Positions 28,101-41,758 of a stretch of 64,000 nucleotides of DNA are shown here, in pieces. The notes under the pieces were generated by a model. That model did no database searches, was not told where the DNA came from, and was given only the letters and a program-made list of their open reading frames with translations. Every line of letters starts with the position of its first letter. The stretch's first letter is position 1. The DNA comes from Raphanus sativus. Its lineage: Eukaryota; Streptophyta; Magnoliopsida; Brassicales; Brassicaceae. Location of the stretch: positions 38,085,848 to 38,149,847 of the forward strand of contig NC_079512.1 of NCBI RefSeq assembly GCF_000801105.2. Reading direction: 5' to 3'. The position numbers were made by a program, and so were the translations under genes.

Positions 28101-29663
28101 TATACGATATATGTTCAAGACTTGGTGGCATCCGCTGTCTTGTCCGGGAACAGAAACTTTGAGGGACGTGTTCATCCGTTAACAAGAGCTAACTACCTAG
28201 CTTCCCCTCCACTTGTTGTAGCCTATGCGCTGGCTGGCACTGTATGTCAATGCTGACTCTAAAACCAATTACACAACAATCAAGCATTCTTGATATGTTA
28301 TATGAATACCACGAATGGTGTTGTAGGTTGACATTGATTTCGAGACAGAGCCTATTGGAACTGGTAAAGACGGCAAACAGATATTTTTCAGGGACATCTG
28401 GCCCTCTAACAAAGAAGTTGCCGAGGTAAATTTATTGCTGGCTCCTCGTGCAATACATGAACAATAAAGACTATATAATTAGAAGGGATGTCAAGCTCAC
28501 TGTTTGTTTTTTTTTCATTTAGGTTGTGCAAGCTAGCGTCCTTCCTGATATGTTCAAAGCTACATATGAAGCAATCACCAAAGGGAACTCCATGTGGAAT
28601 GAGTTATCTGTCGCGTCAGGCACACTCTACGAGTGGGATCCGAAATCAACTTACATTCACGAGCCTCCTTATTTCAAGGGCATGACCATGTCTCCACCCG
28701 GTCCACATGGTGTGAAAGACGCTTACTGTTTGCTCAATTTCGGAGACAGTATTACCACAGATCACATCTCACCAGCTGGTAGCATCCACAAGGACAGTCC
28801 GGCGGCTAAGTACTTGATGGAACGTGGTGTGGACAGAAGAGACTTCAACTCTTACGGGAGTCGCCGTGGTAATGATGAGATTATGGCGAGAGGCACTTTC
28901 GCCAATATCCGCATTGTCAACAAACACTTGAAAGGAGAAGTTGGTCCCAAGACAGTTCACATTCCCAGTGGAGAGAAGCTTTCTGTCTTCGATGCTGCCA
29001 TGGTATGATCCCACACTTCCTTATTCCTCTCTTCGATCGCAAATAATGGTATTTGATGATTCACATAAGATTCTCTTTTTTTTTGTGCTGTACCAGAAAT
29101 ACAGGAACGAGGGACGTGACACAATAATTTTGGCTGGAGCTGAGTATGGAAGTGGAAGTTCTCGTGATTGGGCTGCTAAGGGTCCAATGCTTTTGGTACA
29201 TTCTAGCTTTTCTTATATGCTTCGTTTTTTCATAAACAACAAACACATTTTTTGGGGGTTTTCTTGAATATTTATAGGGCGTGAAAGCTGTGATCTCAAA
29301 GAGCTTTGAGAGAATCCACAGAAGCAATCTGGTGGGAATGGGAATCATACCTTTGTGCTTCAAGACAGGAGAGGATGCTGAGACTCTAGGCCTAACGGGG
29401 GAAGAGCTTTACACAATTGATCTCCCAAACAATGTTAGTGAGATCAAACCAGGACAAGATGTAACGGTAGTCACTAACAATGGCAAATCCTTCACATGTA
29501 CACTCCGATTCGACACAGAGGTAAAACCAAGATGATCTATTCTAGCTTTTAAAGAGAGTGATATAAAGTATTGAAGTTGAAAATGGAATGGCAGGTGGAG
29601 TTGGCTTATTTCAATCACGGAGGGATATTGCAATACGTGATCAGGAACCTGATCAAACAATAA
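25186..29663 (+). pseudogene. ACO1: Aconitase ACO1 copy 1, frameshifted in exon 11
   Basis: Aconitate hydratase (citrate to isocitrate, [4Fe-4S] enzyme of the cytosol/mitochondria), At4g35830 type, 19 coding exons. The first exon is only ATGG (25186-25189). Later exons include 25296-25400, 25494-25747, 25826-26011, 26114-26275, 26446-26590, 26694-26836, 27472-27656, 27906-28024, 28523-29002, 29278-29520 and 29595-29663. Exon 11 is 185 nt instead of 186: the A run at 27630-27634 has five A's where copy 2 has six. Reading then hits TAG at 27646, after 462 residues. The first cluster cysteine (Cys441 in TSCTNTS) survives, but CTTC (Cys507 and Cys510 in copy 2) and the swivelling domain 4 are lost. 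Everything downstream is otherwise open, so this is either a very young pseudogene or a homopolymer base-call error. Confidence 0.85.
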
Positions 29664-29854
29664 GAGATCTCGTAAGCTCCTTCCCCAGAGAGCTTTCTGT
29701 AGCCTAAAGGTTTGTTGCAATAAAAATGTTATCTTGGAGGAGGATGAGAGTTGCGTTAATTTAAAGCTTTGCTTTCTTTTTTCTTCTGTTTGTTTTTGCG
29801 TCTTCCTCTAGTCATCACTTGAACCATTGTCACTGTCAAGGCGTTTTATATAAA
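29664..29854 (+). other. ACO1 copy 1 3' untranslated region
   Basis: Contains an AATAAA-like AATAAAAATG polyadenylation signal at about 29719. It matches 50398-50589 of copy 2 except for one extra T in a run there. A diverged third version lies at about 58403-58573. Confidence 0.6.
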
Positions 29855-30225
29855 CTAGATTTTGACCCGCGCTTGTGAAGCGCGGGATATTTTGCGATGA
29901 AAAATTTTACTAATAATTTAACAAATATTTTGGTAATTTTTAAAGAGTGTGTATTTAAAATATTTTTGTATTTAAATCAGTATTTTTAAATTCAACCTGA
30001 TTGTGATTATACCGGTTAATCCGGAGATCTGACAATTCAATTTATGTTTTTAAGATATTCATATTAAAAAATCACTAAAACCCAAGACTAACCGATTGAA
30101 CTGATGGATGGCCGATATGTAATCTAATTGAATTTAAATTTTAAATGTTTCATAATTTGTAATCTTATAATCGAAATTTTAAAGTTCACTATTTTGCAAT
30201 TTATGAAATTATGACGTTTCTACAA
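29855..30225 (-). mobile_element. Helitron 3' part, cut off by the assembly gap
   Basis: Read on the minus strand it ends with a hairpin CCCGCGCTT...AAGCGCGGG, then TCAAAATCTAG|T. This is the CTRR-type Helitron 3' end at an A/T site. It is base-for-base like the complete copy at 50590-51277 over the shared length. The remaining 5' part lies in or beyond the N run. Confidence 0.8.
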
Positions 30226-30325
30226 NNNNNNNNNNNNNNNNNNNNNNNNNNNNNNNNNNNNNNNNNNNNNNNNNNNNNNNNNNNNNNNNNNNNNNNNNNN
30301 NNNNNNNNNNNNNNNNNNNNNNNNN
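30226..30325. other. Assembly gap of 100 N
   Basis: Exactly 100 unknown bases, a common placeholder for a gap of unknown size. It lies precisely at the junction between the two copies of the four-gene block. Confidence 0.99.
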
Positions 30326-30381
30326 GGCTTGGCCCATCTTTTCTTTAATATAAAAAAATCCATTGACGGAAAAAAAAAAAA
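30326..30381 (+). mobile_element. Retroposon 3' end with poly(A), joined to RABB1B leader
   Basis: CTTTAATATAAAAAAATCCA...TTGACGGAAAAAAAAAAAAA resembles the 3' end of the retroposon at 42721-44710 (TTTAATATAAATCATTTGACGGGAAAAAAAAA). The A tail is followed at once by the RABB1B leader (CAAAGAAGAGAAG). A member of this family has inserted about 160 bp upstream of the second RABB1B start codon. Its 5' part and left target duplication are hidden in the gap. Confidence 0.65.
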
Positions 30382-30544
30382 AACAAAGAAGAGAAGAAGG
30401 AGATAACTTTCCCATCGAGAAACCTCGAAAATAAAATAAAAACCGAAAAAGCTCGTCGGTGACTTGTAACTCTCCATCTCTTCTTCTTCCTCTCTAAGCA
30501 ATCATCCATCCACCTTGCTCCCAATCCCAATTCATCAGAGAGCC

Positions 30545-32090
<1,546 letters not shown>

Positions 32091-32542
32091 ACAGACGTCA
32101 AGATGTATCTCATGTGTTTTGGTGATTCAGAAACTACTCTTGCTTTTATTAATATCTGCAAATGGATACACCAGAGAATGTATAGTTTCTCTTTTTTTTT
32201 GTTCTCTCTCTCTATCTTGCCACATTGTCCTTACCAAAAAGGCAAAAACTAAACCGGTGCATTTGAGATTGAGCAGCCTGATCTTTATAAACCAAACAGG
32301 CGTTGGAATCTTTTTAAAATCATTTTGTTACTTTGTACGTAAAGACAAAGATGTCCAGCTTCAAGAGTAAATTGAAATAAGAGTAACATCGAAGAATCCT
32401 ATGGTTGAAGTTTCTTCTTATGTGAAGTCACCTTATTCATCTAAACGACTGATTGAAAAGCATAACCCGGATGGTTTACAGAGATCATAATAAGCAAATA
32501 GGGGCAGAAAAACGAAGAACCCGTCCTCTCGGTCCCTATGCC
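32091..32542. other. Shared 3' region between RABB1B and PPR gene, copy 2
   Basis: Convergent 3' untranslated regions, colinear with 16066-16510. Small insertions and substitutions become more frequent from here rightwards. Confidence 0.5.
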
Positions 32543-35539
32543 TTAACGTCGATTAGGAAACGTCCCTTGCTGACGCTTCAGGGTATTGAATGTACGCGTC
32601 ACTAGCATCAGTCTCGGATCATCCTCTGGTATCTCACGTTCCTGTGATGCACATACCCACAAAAACCACACATCAATAACTATTGCCAAGAGAGAGTTCG
32701 GTTAAAGGGTTCTTAAAATTTTTACTTTCAGTCCCTTGTAGTAAGCTTCAACAGAAGCTAGTGTCTGTGGAATATTCCGAGCTTGCATAAGATCCCATGT
32801 CATATTGGCAACCGTGTACCCTCCGGTCTGCCAAAAAAGAAAAGAACAAGAGTTTTTTAACTATCACTAAGCGAACTCTTTACAGCATTTTTTTGGTTCG
32901 TTTCAAGAGTCTTACCTTTTCACCAGCAGCTTTGAGTAGCAGATTGCTTCCAGTTCTTGCATCTAAGAAGAAATTTCTATCGTTCATGCTGACCTGCATT
33001 TATGAATTAATTTTCGTCAGTTCTACAGGCAAAAACTCTATCATAGGCCAGCAGCCATAAACTCGGTGCATTTATCTCATGGATTATTCTTTCAGTACAT
33101 ATGTACTGTGCCTATAAGCACTTACCAGAGTCTCTTGAGCAATCTTCATTCCTTCCTCTGTGTAATCTGTCATGGCTCCTTCTATAAGAGTCTGTAGAAG
33201 CACGCAACAACAAATAAAATGTATACAGATCATTCAAAGATATGCTGAACACGAAACAGGGCAGAGAAGCGTGCTAATAGTTTTGGACTCGTTGTGAATA
33301 TGAATCTATTTTCGTATTCATTACTCGAGAATACGATTATAAGAACGACAAAAATTGTTTTATCAAAGTTGTCATTCCGCACTAGAAAAGAACAATTTTC
33401 CTCTTCATAAAAACACCAATGATGAGGTCAGATGATAGTTACCGTGTAGAGTTCCATGGCAGGGGTTTTGTCTGAGTTCATGTAATCTCCAAACCATTTG
33501 AGACCATTTTTAAAGTCTTTCGAGTGTAGGTAGCACCTGTGTAGATACAGTATAAAAAAAATTATGCTGATATTATAAGCGCGCTTTGATTCCCAAAGAG
33601 TTTATAGTGTTAACATACTAGTAACAAAATCTTAAATTGGTAACTAAACCTATGATAAGGCTAAATGCTTTAACATCTAATGCATTACATAATCGCATAT
33701 GTATACTAGGCCAATGGATTTTGGGGCATAAATTCCAGTACAGAAAAGTGAAGTCTAATATAGTCAGTCAAAGAATCACATTGCATGCTCTATTATTTGT
33801 ACCTCATAATCTGTATCACGCAGTAAGTGTCCGTATTTTTTCCGTCTTTCTTAAGCATCTCAAGAAGAGCTTCCGTTGCCTGCCATTGAGAGTTACTTGG
33901 TCAGATGCAAAATTCACTCCGAAATTGCCTTATGTTACTTCCACAACAGAACGTTCCCTCAAATTAAGGACAATTTGAAAAAAAAAAACACAAATCATCT
34001 TACTTGTACATCCTTAATATCAGCGAGCGCACTGAATGCTACGTGGTACACGGTCAAATTCCTCTGGAGAAACCTGCTCCTGTGGGAATATTCAGCGGTC
34101 GGAACATTGTACAGCTCTTCTTCGCTGATGTTAAACATCATATCTTCAGCACTCTTCCTTGATGAATCAATTGATGACCAACCTTTTGACTGCTCCACCA
34201 ACTCGAGAATCTTTTGAGAAACAAGGAGGATATGAGAAAACCAACTTTAAGAAAAACTAAAGTGAAAATACCAACAGGAGAAGCCTTCACAGGTTACCTT
34301 GGTGGAAAGATTTTCTGGTCTAGGCTCCTTGTTTAGGTGAGCAGTTATGAGTCCTGCATAGCAGAACTGGTTCAAACCAACACCAGCAGCAGTCATATCT
34401 CTAACTATCGCATACCTAACCATTTTCACAAGTCAAATACGAAAGAAAGGTTAGATCACTTCTTAGATGGCGCATAACTTAAAACAGAGAAAACACTGCA
34501 TAATAAGTTATTAAAAGGGAATCAAATAGGTTTGTTATCAGTAACCTACACAAGATCTAACTGGCCAGAAACAGCGCAGGCATTCAGCAGGCAGACAAAA
34601 GTCTGTCCATTTGGTTTGACATCATATCTCTTCATCTCCTCGAAAACCTTACGACAACAGATAAACCAGAAGGTTCGTATATCTAAGAAATGTTGAAGAA
34701 AAAAAAAAGTCTCATGCGAAAGCAAAAGGAAGAAGATAGACATACTCGGATTGCCTCCTTCCCATTCTTGCATTTACCACATGTGGAAATCAAGAAGTTG
34801 TACAAGTTCACCTACAAGAAGGAATGCTCAGTCAACAAATGAACAACTATAAAGCCTAAAAGCTGCTGGACAATGAATCACTCAATCTGCATCTACTAAA
34901 CTCTCAAGAACCAAGACGAATCCAACCAGAGAAAGAGAGACATACATCAGGGGAAATTCCCATGGACTTCATTTCTTCACGGAAAAAGAAAGCATCACTT
35001 AAACGAGCACCCTTCATCACTCCCACAACAAACGAATGGAATATATCAGCTGTAGGCTGCACACCATCTAGCTTCATATCATCATACACATCCCTCAGCA
35101 GATAGTGCCTACACATGTAACGTACACACGCAAGGATTAATTAATCAAGCAAACCAAAGTATCCATTATCGTTGGCAACACACATACCTACGCTGAGCTG
35201 TGACGGAGTTAACAACTGAGTTGTACTCCGACAGATCATTGGCGTAATTTCTCTTCGCGAGTTCCTCCGGCGACGAAGAAGAAGCGAAGAAACGACGACT
35301 AACCAGAGCTCGAACCAGAGATCGATTCCTCCCTGTTAAGAGATACGTAGATGCGTCACTAATACAATATCTACTGCGCATTCGATCGAACACACACACA
35401 CACACACAAAAAGAGTAGCGGCGAAGAGAGATCGAGAAGTTCGGCAAAATGAAAATGTGATCTATCTGATTTAGCCACGAGGATCTAATAATGTATAGAG
35501 AAAAAGCGTACCAGCGATGGATTGAATGAGAAACTTCAT
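32543..35539 (-). CDS. Pentatricopeptide repeat protein, copy 2
   Basis: Same 13-exon gene as 16511-19509, start at 35539 and stop at 32543. All splice sites I checked are kept and the exons I checked remain open. Differences are scattered substitutions, many synonymous (for example CGT to AGA at one Arg codon), plus intron indels. One Val-to-Ile type change appears in exon 8. The presequence and PPR motifs are unchanged. At the protein level both copies should be functional. Confidence 0.9.
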
Positions 35540-36261
35540 AGCTCAGGAGCTTTTTCCGGCGAAGCTCAGTGATTACGAGACGACGAGATGGAGGAGGAGT
35601 TGTATAATCGAGTTCCGCCGTCGGAGAAGAGGGATATAGCAGCTCAGGCCTCAGGGTTTAGGTGGTAAACAATACCCGGAAAATAAATAAAAATTATCGA
35701 ACCGGGTATCAACCGGTTCTAGTTTTAATGGATCTCGCTTTCTAGAGCCTGAGATGATATCAACGCGGAGTTTGTATGGGCCCTTGATGGCCTGTTGGAC
35801 TTAATTTTTGGACCAATTAACGATGATGACGTGGCTGTTTGTGGTCATATCATCAAACTGCGACGATCCTGCGACGTGTGTTATAGAACGAAGAAGAAAG
35901 TGATATTTACAGTAGGGGACCTCCCCAACTAAAAAAATTTCAATCTGTCGGAAGATCACGTGAATACAACTAATACGTTCTTGCAATAAAAGAAAATTAT
36001 TGACGAAGAAAAAGCTAACCAAAGCTCGTGAGAACTGAAACAGCTTTGTTTGAATAAACGAATGTTAGAGTTAACTTGGTACAACTGTTAGAAATAACTT
36101 TGCTGTAACTCTTTTCATTTTAAGACATAGATTTTTGTAAAATAACTTGAGAGGTGCTAGTTTACTCCCCGTGATTTTAAAAGATGTGGTGATCAATTAT
36201 CTTTATAAAAGTCCTAGGAGATACAACGTTGAAAACTCTTTAAATAGAGAATTATTTGTAG
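35540..36261. other. PPR copy 2 upstream spacer
   Basis: Colinear with 19510-20195 of copy 1, with small indels, including a 20-30 bp partial repeat of AACTTTG/CTGTAACT words at about 36066-36105. It ends at the left target repeat of the following insertion. Confidence 0.4.
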
Positions 36262-37978
36262 TGTTACAAACAAAAAAAGGGCTTATTTGTGTAATAGCCA
36301 TATTTGAAAGTGAAATTAAGTGAATAACAATGATTTTGATATAATGAAGAAACTAGCATTTGTACCCTAATTTATCCGGTAATGCCCTTCTTCTTTGCCA
36401 TTAACCGGTAAAGATGTGTTTTGTATAACCACGTAAAATGTAATATATGGTCAAATATATTTATAAACTATTTTACAGAAAAGAAAAAAGAGCTATCCAC
36501 GTCACACTTTATTGACCACATACATTACCTAAATGTTCTATTCCACCTGACCGAAATAGTATATAATTATAAATTCATTCATAACTTCTAAAAACTAAAC
36601 ACTACCATAACCCCTAATCACTAAACCCAAGACGAAAATATAAATCAAACTTTATCAACTAATCACTGAATTCTACACGAAAATATAAACCATAATCCAA
36701 TGTCAATCCAAATCTTCCATAAACTAAATCTTAATTTTGAAATACCAGGAAGATACATTATCATTCTACATGAGGCATATAGAATAGAAAACGTGAAAAT
36801 GTAGTTGAAATCTAAAATAAACGTATCAGTTAATCGCTAAACTCAATGTCAACTACAATTGTACCAATTAAACCATAAACCCTACACGAAAGTATAAACC
36901 CTAACCCAAAATAAATAACATAGTACATATTGGTGAAACTATGAAATGATTATGATTGTATGTGAGAAGTTAATGCTGACTCCTACCATACCCCTTCTTC
37001 TTCAAATTACTAAACTCTAATCTCTAATCACTAAACACTAATTCAAATATAAACCATAAACCCAAATAGAATGAAATAAAATAAATAACTAGTACATATT
37101 GGTGAAATTATGAAATGCCTATGATTGCATTTAAGAAGTTAATTCTGACCCTAACCATACTCCTTCATCTTCAAAATACTAAACCCTAATCTCTAATCAC
37201 TAAACCCTAACCCAAATATGAACCCTAAACCCAAATATCAAAATCTAAAAAATACATAATATTATGTAATACTAAACTATACAATATAAATTAAAATGCA
37301 ATTTTTACAAATTAGAAAATATGTAACAATAGATTTAAGAAATTACGAACTATGAGCAAAAATAGAACACTTCTTATTAACCGTCAAATGGAATGGAACA
37401 AGACAAATAGTATAGTAACAGAATAAAACATATAACAAATATGAAAATACACATTGTCTATATTTCTAATCTATATACATCTAATAGAATAGAATATAAT
37501 ATAAAAACTGTTCATCTTTTTCCACATACGACGGAGATTTTCTGTAAATTCAAATACATACATGTTTGGTGTCTTCGTGACTGTTTCTTTTGAAATCTGG
37601 GAAATCTCTTCTTTCTGTCACAGACAAAACCTCCTAAACCGGTATGTTAGAAGAAATAATCTGCTAATAGCCACTACCACTTTCTTACCGTCAATGTCGG
37701 AAGATGCCACAAGCGAAGATGATTGGAATAAGAATATGAAGAAGATGGGAAAGCTTTTCATATGAGATGGAGGAGAAAATGTGAAGTTGGATAAGACACG
37801 ATTTAGTTTTGATAGATTAATAATTTTTTTTTTGTAGCAGGTTGAACCGGTTGATGCAAAAGGTAATACAGTATTAATATAGATAAATAACGGTGTGTAT
37901 AGGTCTGGTAGGGGAAATAGCTAGTTGGTGAATTATGCTTTTTTCTGTGGTTATAGAATCCAATTTCCCAAAAAAAAG
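36262..37978. mobile_element. 1.7-kb insertion, class uncertain (MULE-like or retroposon)
   Basis: Flanked by the 16-bp direct repeat AGAGAATTATTTGTAG at 36246-36261 and 37979-37994; absent from copy 1. The left end (GGGCTTATTTGTGTAATAGCC a few bases in) looks like non-TIR Mutator (VANDAL-type) ends. The right end finishes in CCCAAAAAAAAG, and the 16-bp duplication is longer than the 9-11 bp usual for Mutator, which would favour retroposition. The interior has many degenerate CCCTAA-type words and no convincing transposase frame. Confidence 0.6.
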
Positions 37979-37994
37979 AGAGAATTATTTGTAG

Positions 37995-38700
37995 GAAAAA
38001 GGAAACTTTTAACATCTGGTCCATATTGCAAGTCCTAGAAAAACCCATGCTACTGAAGGTTTTGGATCGAACCATGGTACTGGAAGTTTTGGATCATTTA
38101 GATTTAAACTTTTTACTAAATTAACAAGAATCACGAGAAAGATGTCAGGGAAAGAAACAAGCATCATTAGAAGACAGATAAATGCTAATGGTGTAATAAA
38201 TAAATATTAAACAGACTGACCAACATAAACCATATAGTATCCGATTACAAGTTATTGTTGACAAAGAAAGGTCTCACGTAATGAGTGCGTTAGCTAAAAC
38301 TGACATTGTAATTAATGACGTGTTTGGTGAGTAATAATCATGTTTGCTTAGATGCTAGAGCTGATTAACGAAACCAAATCAAGAAAATATGATTTGGCAA
38401 AGATATTATCTCCTGAAGGCCCACACGAGCCAACAGATTCACGCATTGAATTCAATGTATTTAGAATCCACGTCATAACTTAAAAGAATATTGCGAAAAC
38501 ATCAACCACTTTAAAGTTTGGTGAGACCAACACACAATCTATTAAATGGATTTGGTTGAGTTTTTCTGGCTTTCAAGATCAACAAAACTTTTTTTTTTCT
38601 TTGTACATATAGAGAGAGACTAACCACAAGATTATGACCATACATATAAGAAAAGGAGAGAGATGGAGACTGTGCAAATGGGTAAGAAAGGGAGAGGAGA
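37995..38700. other. Spacer right of the insertion, up to NIP1 copy 2
   Basis: About 140 bp (37995-38135) has no match in copy 1, which goes directly from TAAATAGAG to GAAGATG. The sequence there suggests that copy 1 lost the segment by a deletion between short GAG words. From 38136 on it follows 20200-20761 of copy 1. Confidence 0.4.
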
Positions 38701-39864
38701 TTAGAGATCACGTCTACACATAGGACAAGATCCGTGTCTGAGGAGCCAATTGTCTATGCAAGGCAAGTGAAACATGTGATGACATTGCGGCAAGCTTCTT
38801 ACCGTTTCACCAAGCTGAAAATCCTGCAAAATTTTCACACAGAAGAAACAAAAGACCTTTTTTAAAACCTTGTTCTGAATGTGAGGGGTGGTTTTCATAA
38901 GAGCTGAGAGAGAGTGTACCTGAAGACAAACAGAACAAGAGTCTTTGTTGCCGGAAGCATCTAAGTTGTTTCTGCCTGTGATTTTGATTTTGGGTATTTG
39001 ATCAACCATATCTTTTGTTAATCCTTTTGAGCCACCGGTGTCAAAGATACTCGAGAGGTCATCGAAAGTTGCATCCACAGCTCCCATCTGATCAACGAGA
39101 AGAGGATCAAGAAAACAGAGAGATCAATCTCATTAAGGGAAGTGAGGGGGGAATCAACGTACCTGACTTTGAACAGCACTTAGCATTGCTGGACCTATGC
39201 GTTCCCGTACAAGTCTACCACTTATAAGACTAACAATGACATCAATCTACAACCAAACAACAATATATAAATCAATCTACACTAGTTAAAAAACAGAGTA
39301 GTGGTTTAATTAAAATAAAAATAAAACTAAAGAAAGGATCTCTGTCAGCTCTCTCACCAAGTAGAGGAGGCAACCGAAACGTGACTCATTAGATTTCCAG
39401 AGAACAAGAGATGACTCAAAGACTTCGATGGAGAAAACAGCTCCTGAGATGGCTCCAACCGCAGCTCCTCGGATGAAGCCACTCTCTGTTTCTTGGCCTA
39501 TCAAAGCTCCTGTGACCGCTCCGAGCAATGTTCCCACTGAAAAAAATGATCAAAAGGAAACCCACTTTATATAAATAAACCCCCCAAGTTGCAGATTCTC
39601 TGCTTATCACTCAATTCACTTAAACAAAGACTTTATACGATCAAATCAAAATCCAAAAAATAAAGATACTGTTTTCACCACACGAACAGAAAGAACAAGT
39701 GTGCATAGAGGCAAACCTAGAGCGAAGAAGAAGGTCAAGATCGCCGAGAGAATTGTGCCAAGAACAGCGGATACGAGGAAACGACATGCGTCTTTAACCC
39801 GTTCGATAGAGGGACACGGCGAGAGAGGACAGAACTCAGATTGGAATCTAGAAGAAGATGCCAT
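38701..39864 (-). CDS. NIP1: RING-H2 protein NIP1-like, copy 2
   Basis: Same five exons as copy 1. The N terminus differs: one fewer Ser in the initial Ser run and a four-residue in-frame loss where copy 1 has CPSVGNFVERIKD and copy 2 has CPSIERVKD, so the product is about 233 residues. The RING-H2 ligands (CSVC...C-H-H-C...CPMC) are complete and the hydrophobic segments are kept. The rest is nearly identical, with scattered substitutions, so it is probably functional. The missing residues are just before the first membrane segment and could affect targeting. Confidence 0.9.
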
Positions 39865-41078
39865 TTTTGGTTTTGTTTCACAAGTCCACTGAATAAAAGA
39901 GATAGATAGAGAGAAGATAGAAAGAAAAAAAAACAGAGCAGAGGAGCTTATTCAAGAGAGAGAGAGAGATGGTGCTATTGCTTAGCTCTTAAGAGAGAAG
40001 ATCCGATGACTGGCCTACTTGCAATTAAAGCTCTGCTCGAGATATTTTACCTCAAGTAGGTTGAAGTAAATTCTAGGCTTTCCCTGCCATGATCAATGTT
40101 TTCAATACACGCGACTTACAAAAATCTCTCCTTTTCAAAGCACGAGGCTAGAGAGAAAAATATAAGAGTCAGAGAGGCGAGAAAGATAAGCACGGAAGCT
40201 CAGCTCTGTGAAAAAGAAAATATTAATTTTATAATTATATTCGGACATACCTTTTTGCAATACTATTACAAAACATACTTACTAATTAGTAATTCAAAAT
40301 TCTACCTTATGAGATTTGACTCAGTAAGCATGCTTTTCTTTTGCTAAAAACTCAGTAAACATGTTTTAAAATCACTTGCCTAATCTACAGAAAAATCTTA
40401 TTTATGATAGTTCCTATACATATTTTATTAAATTACTTTATTTTACATACATAAAACTGCAGAACTTGTTGATAAAACTACGTATATTAATATCAAGGTA
40501 CTTTAATAAAATACTAACAAATACTCTTGGTGACATAATAATATTTATAAACACATCAAAGGTTTTTGACGTAATATTTGGTTGCCTGATCATGATTCAT
40601 GACATATAATACAAGTTACGTATACTATCGTACTATTCTGGAAATCATTTATTCTCGGATTAGGACAACAATTACTCGTTAGTTATAACTCACTTTTAAT
40701 TACCATGCGAAAGTAATGTTGATTAGGAAAAACTTATTTGATTTGCCTTTCCTTCTATGGGAAGTTCCATTGTATGATCAATAGTTTATTGTTATACCAA
40801 ACATAAAATGGATCCAGAAATTTTTGTACGTGCAAGCGACAAGCTTAGCTAAATGACCAAATTATATACGACTGTTCGGTTTATCATACATACGCATTTT
40901 ACGTATAAAGTTATTTACATAATACGCAGGGAATTTAAATACTTTTCTCTTGCCGTTTCTGTATATCTAATTATCTATTAGGTACGTGTATTTACCGTGG
41001 TCTACAAATCCTTTTCTTTTCTACCAATCCATTTATATTCAGACATTTTTGTAAGTTTCATCAAAAACAACGTTTATA
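39865..41078. other. Divergent spacer NIP1-ACO1, copy 2, left part
   Basis: Colinear with 21918-23128 of copy 1. AT-rich, with no supported gene. It carries the promoter of NIP1 copy 2, with a shorter GA repeat than copy 1. Confidence 0.4.
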
Positions 41079-41758
41079 CTAGATTTTGATCCGCGCTTTT
41101 GAAGCGCGGGATATTTTACGATAAAAAATTTTACTAATAATTTAAGAAATATTTTGATAAATTTTAAAGAGTGTGTATCTAAATTTTTTTGTATTTAAAT
41201 CAGTATTTTTAAATTCAACTCGATTGTGATTATACCGGTTAATCCGGAGATATGACAATTCAATTTATGTTTTTAAAATATTCATATTAAAAATTCACTA
41301 AAACCCGAGACTAACCGATTGAACTGATGGATGACCGATATGTAATCTTATTGGATTTAAATTGTAAAAGATTCATAATTTGTAATCTTATAATCGAAAT
41401 TTTAAAGTTCCACTATTTTGCAATTTATGAAATTATGACGTTTCTACAAAATTTAAGAGAAAATGATAGATATAAATAATTAAGATTAATTTATTGTATT
41501 ATTTGGAAACATTGATAGTAATATAAATATAATTTGGAAACATTGATAGTAGTATAAAGAAATAAGTATATTGTTTGGAAATATTGATAGTATTATAAAG
41601 AAATAAGTATATTGTTTGGAAACATGGATAGTAGTATAAAGAAAGGAACATTAATGATTTAATGTATGTTTAACTATAAAGTATAAAGTTGTATTAATTT
41701 AAAAACTTACAAAATAAATGTTAGGTCCAACAAAATGTTTCTGTTTTAATAAGATAGA
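41079..41758 (-). mobile_element. Complete non-autonomous Helitron, 680 bp
   Basis: On the minus strand it begins A|TCTATCTTATT and ends with the hairpin CCCGCGCTTC...GAAGCGCGG plus CTAG|T. Copy 1 has an uninterrupted TTTATA/TATAT site at about 23135, which gives an empty site and shows insertion between A and T without duplication. Internal direct repeats of about 40 bp (TTTGGAAACATTGATAGTAG type) fill about 41505-41640. No protein is encoded. It is the same family as 29855-30225 and 50590-51277. Confidence 0.85.

Noticed and set aside
36254..36270. TTTGTAGTGTTAC resembling a CACTA terminus
   Set aside because: No inverted partner, no subterminal repeats and no 3-bp duplication. The 16-bp direct repeat explains the insertion boundary better.
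37000..37250. CCCTAA-like words suggesting an interstitial telomere
   Set aside because: The words are irregular (ACCCTAATCTCTAATCACTAAACCC) and are part of the 36262-37978 insertion; there is no run of perfect CCCTAAA units.
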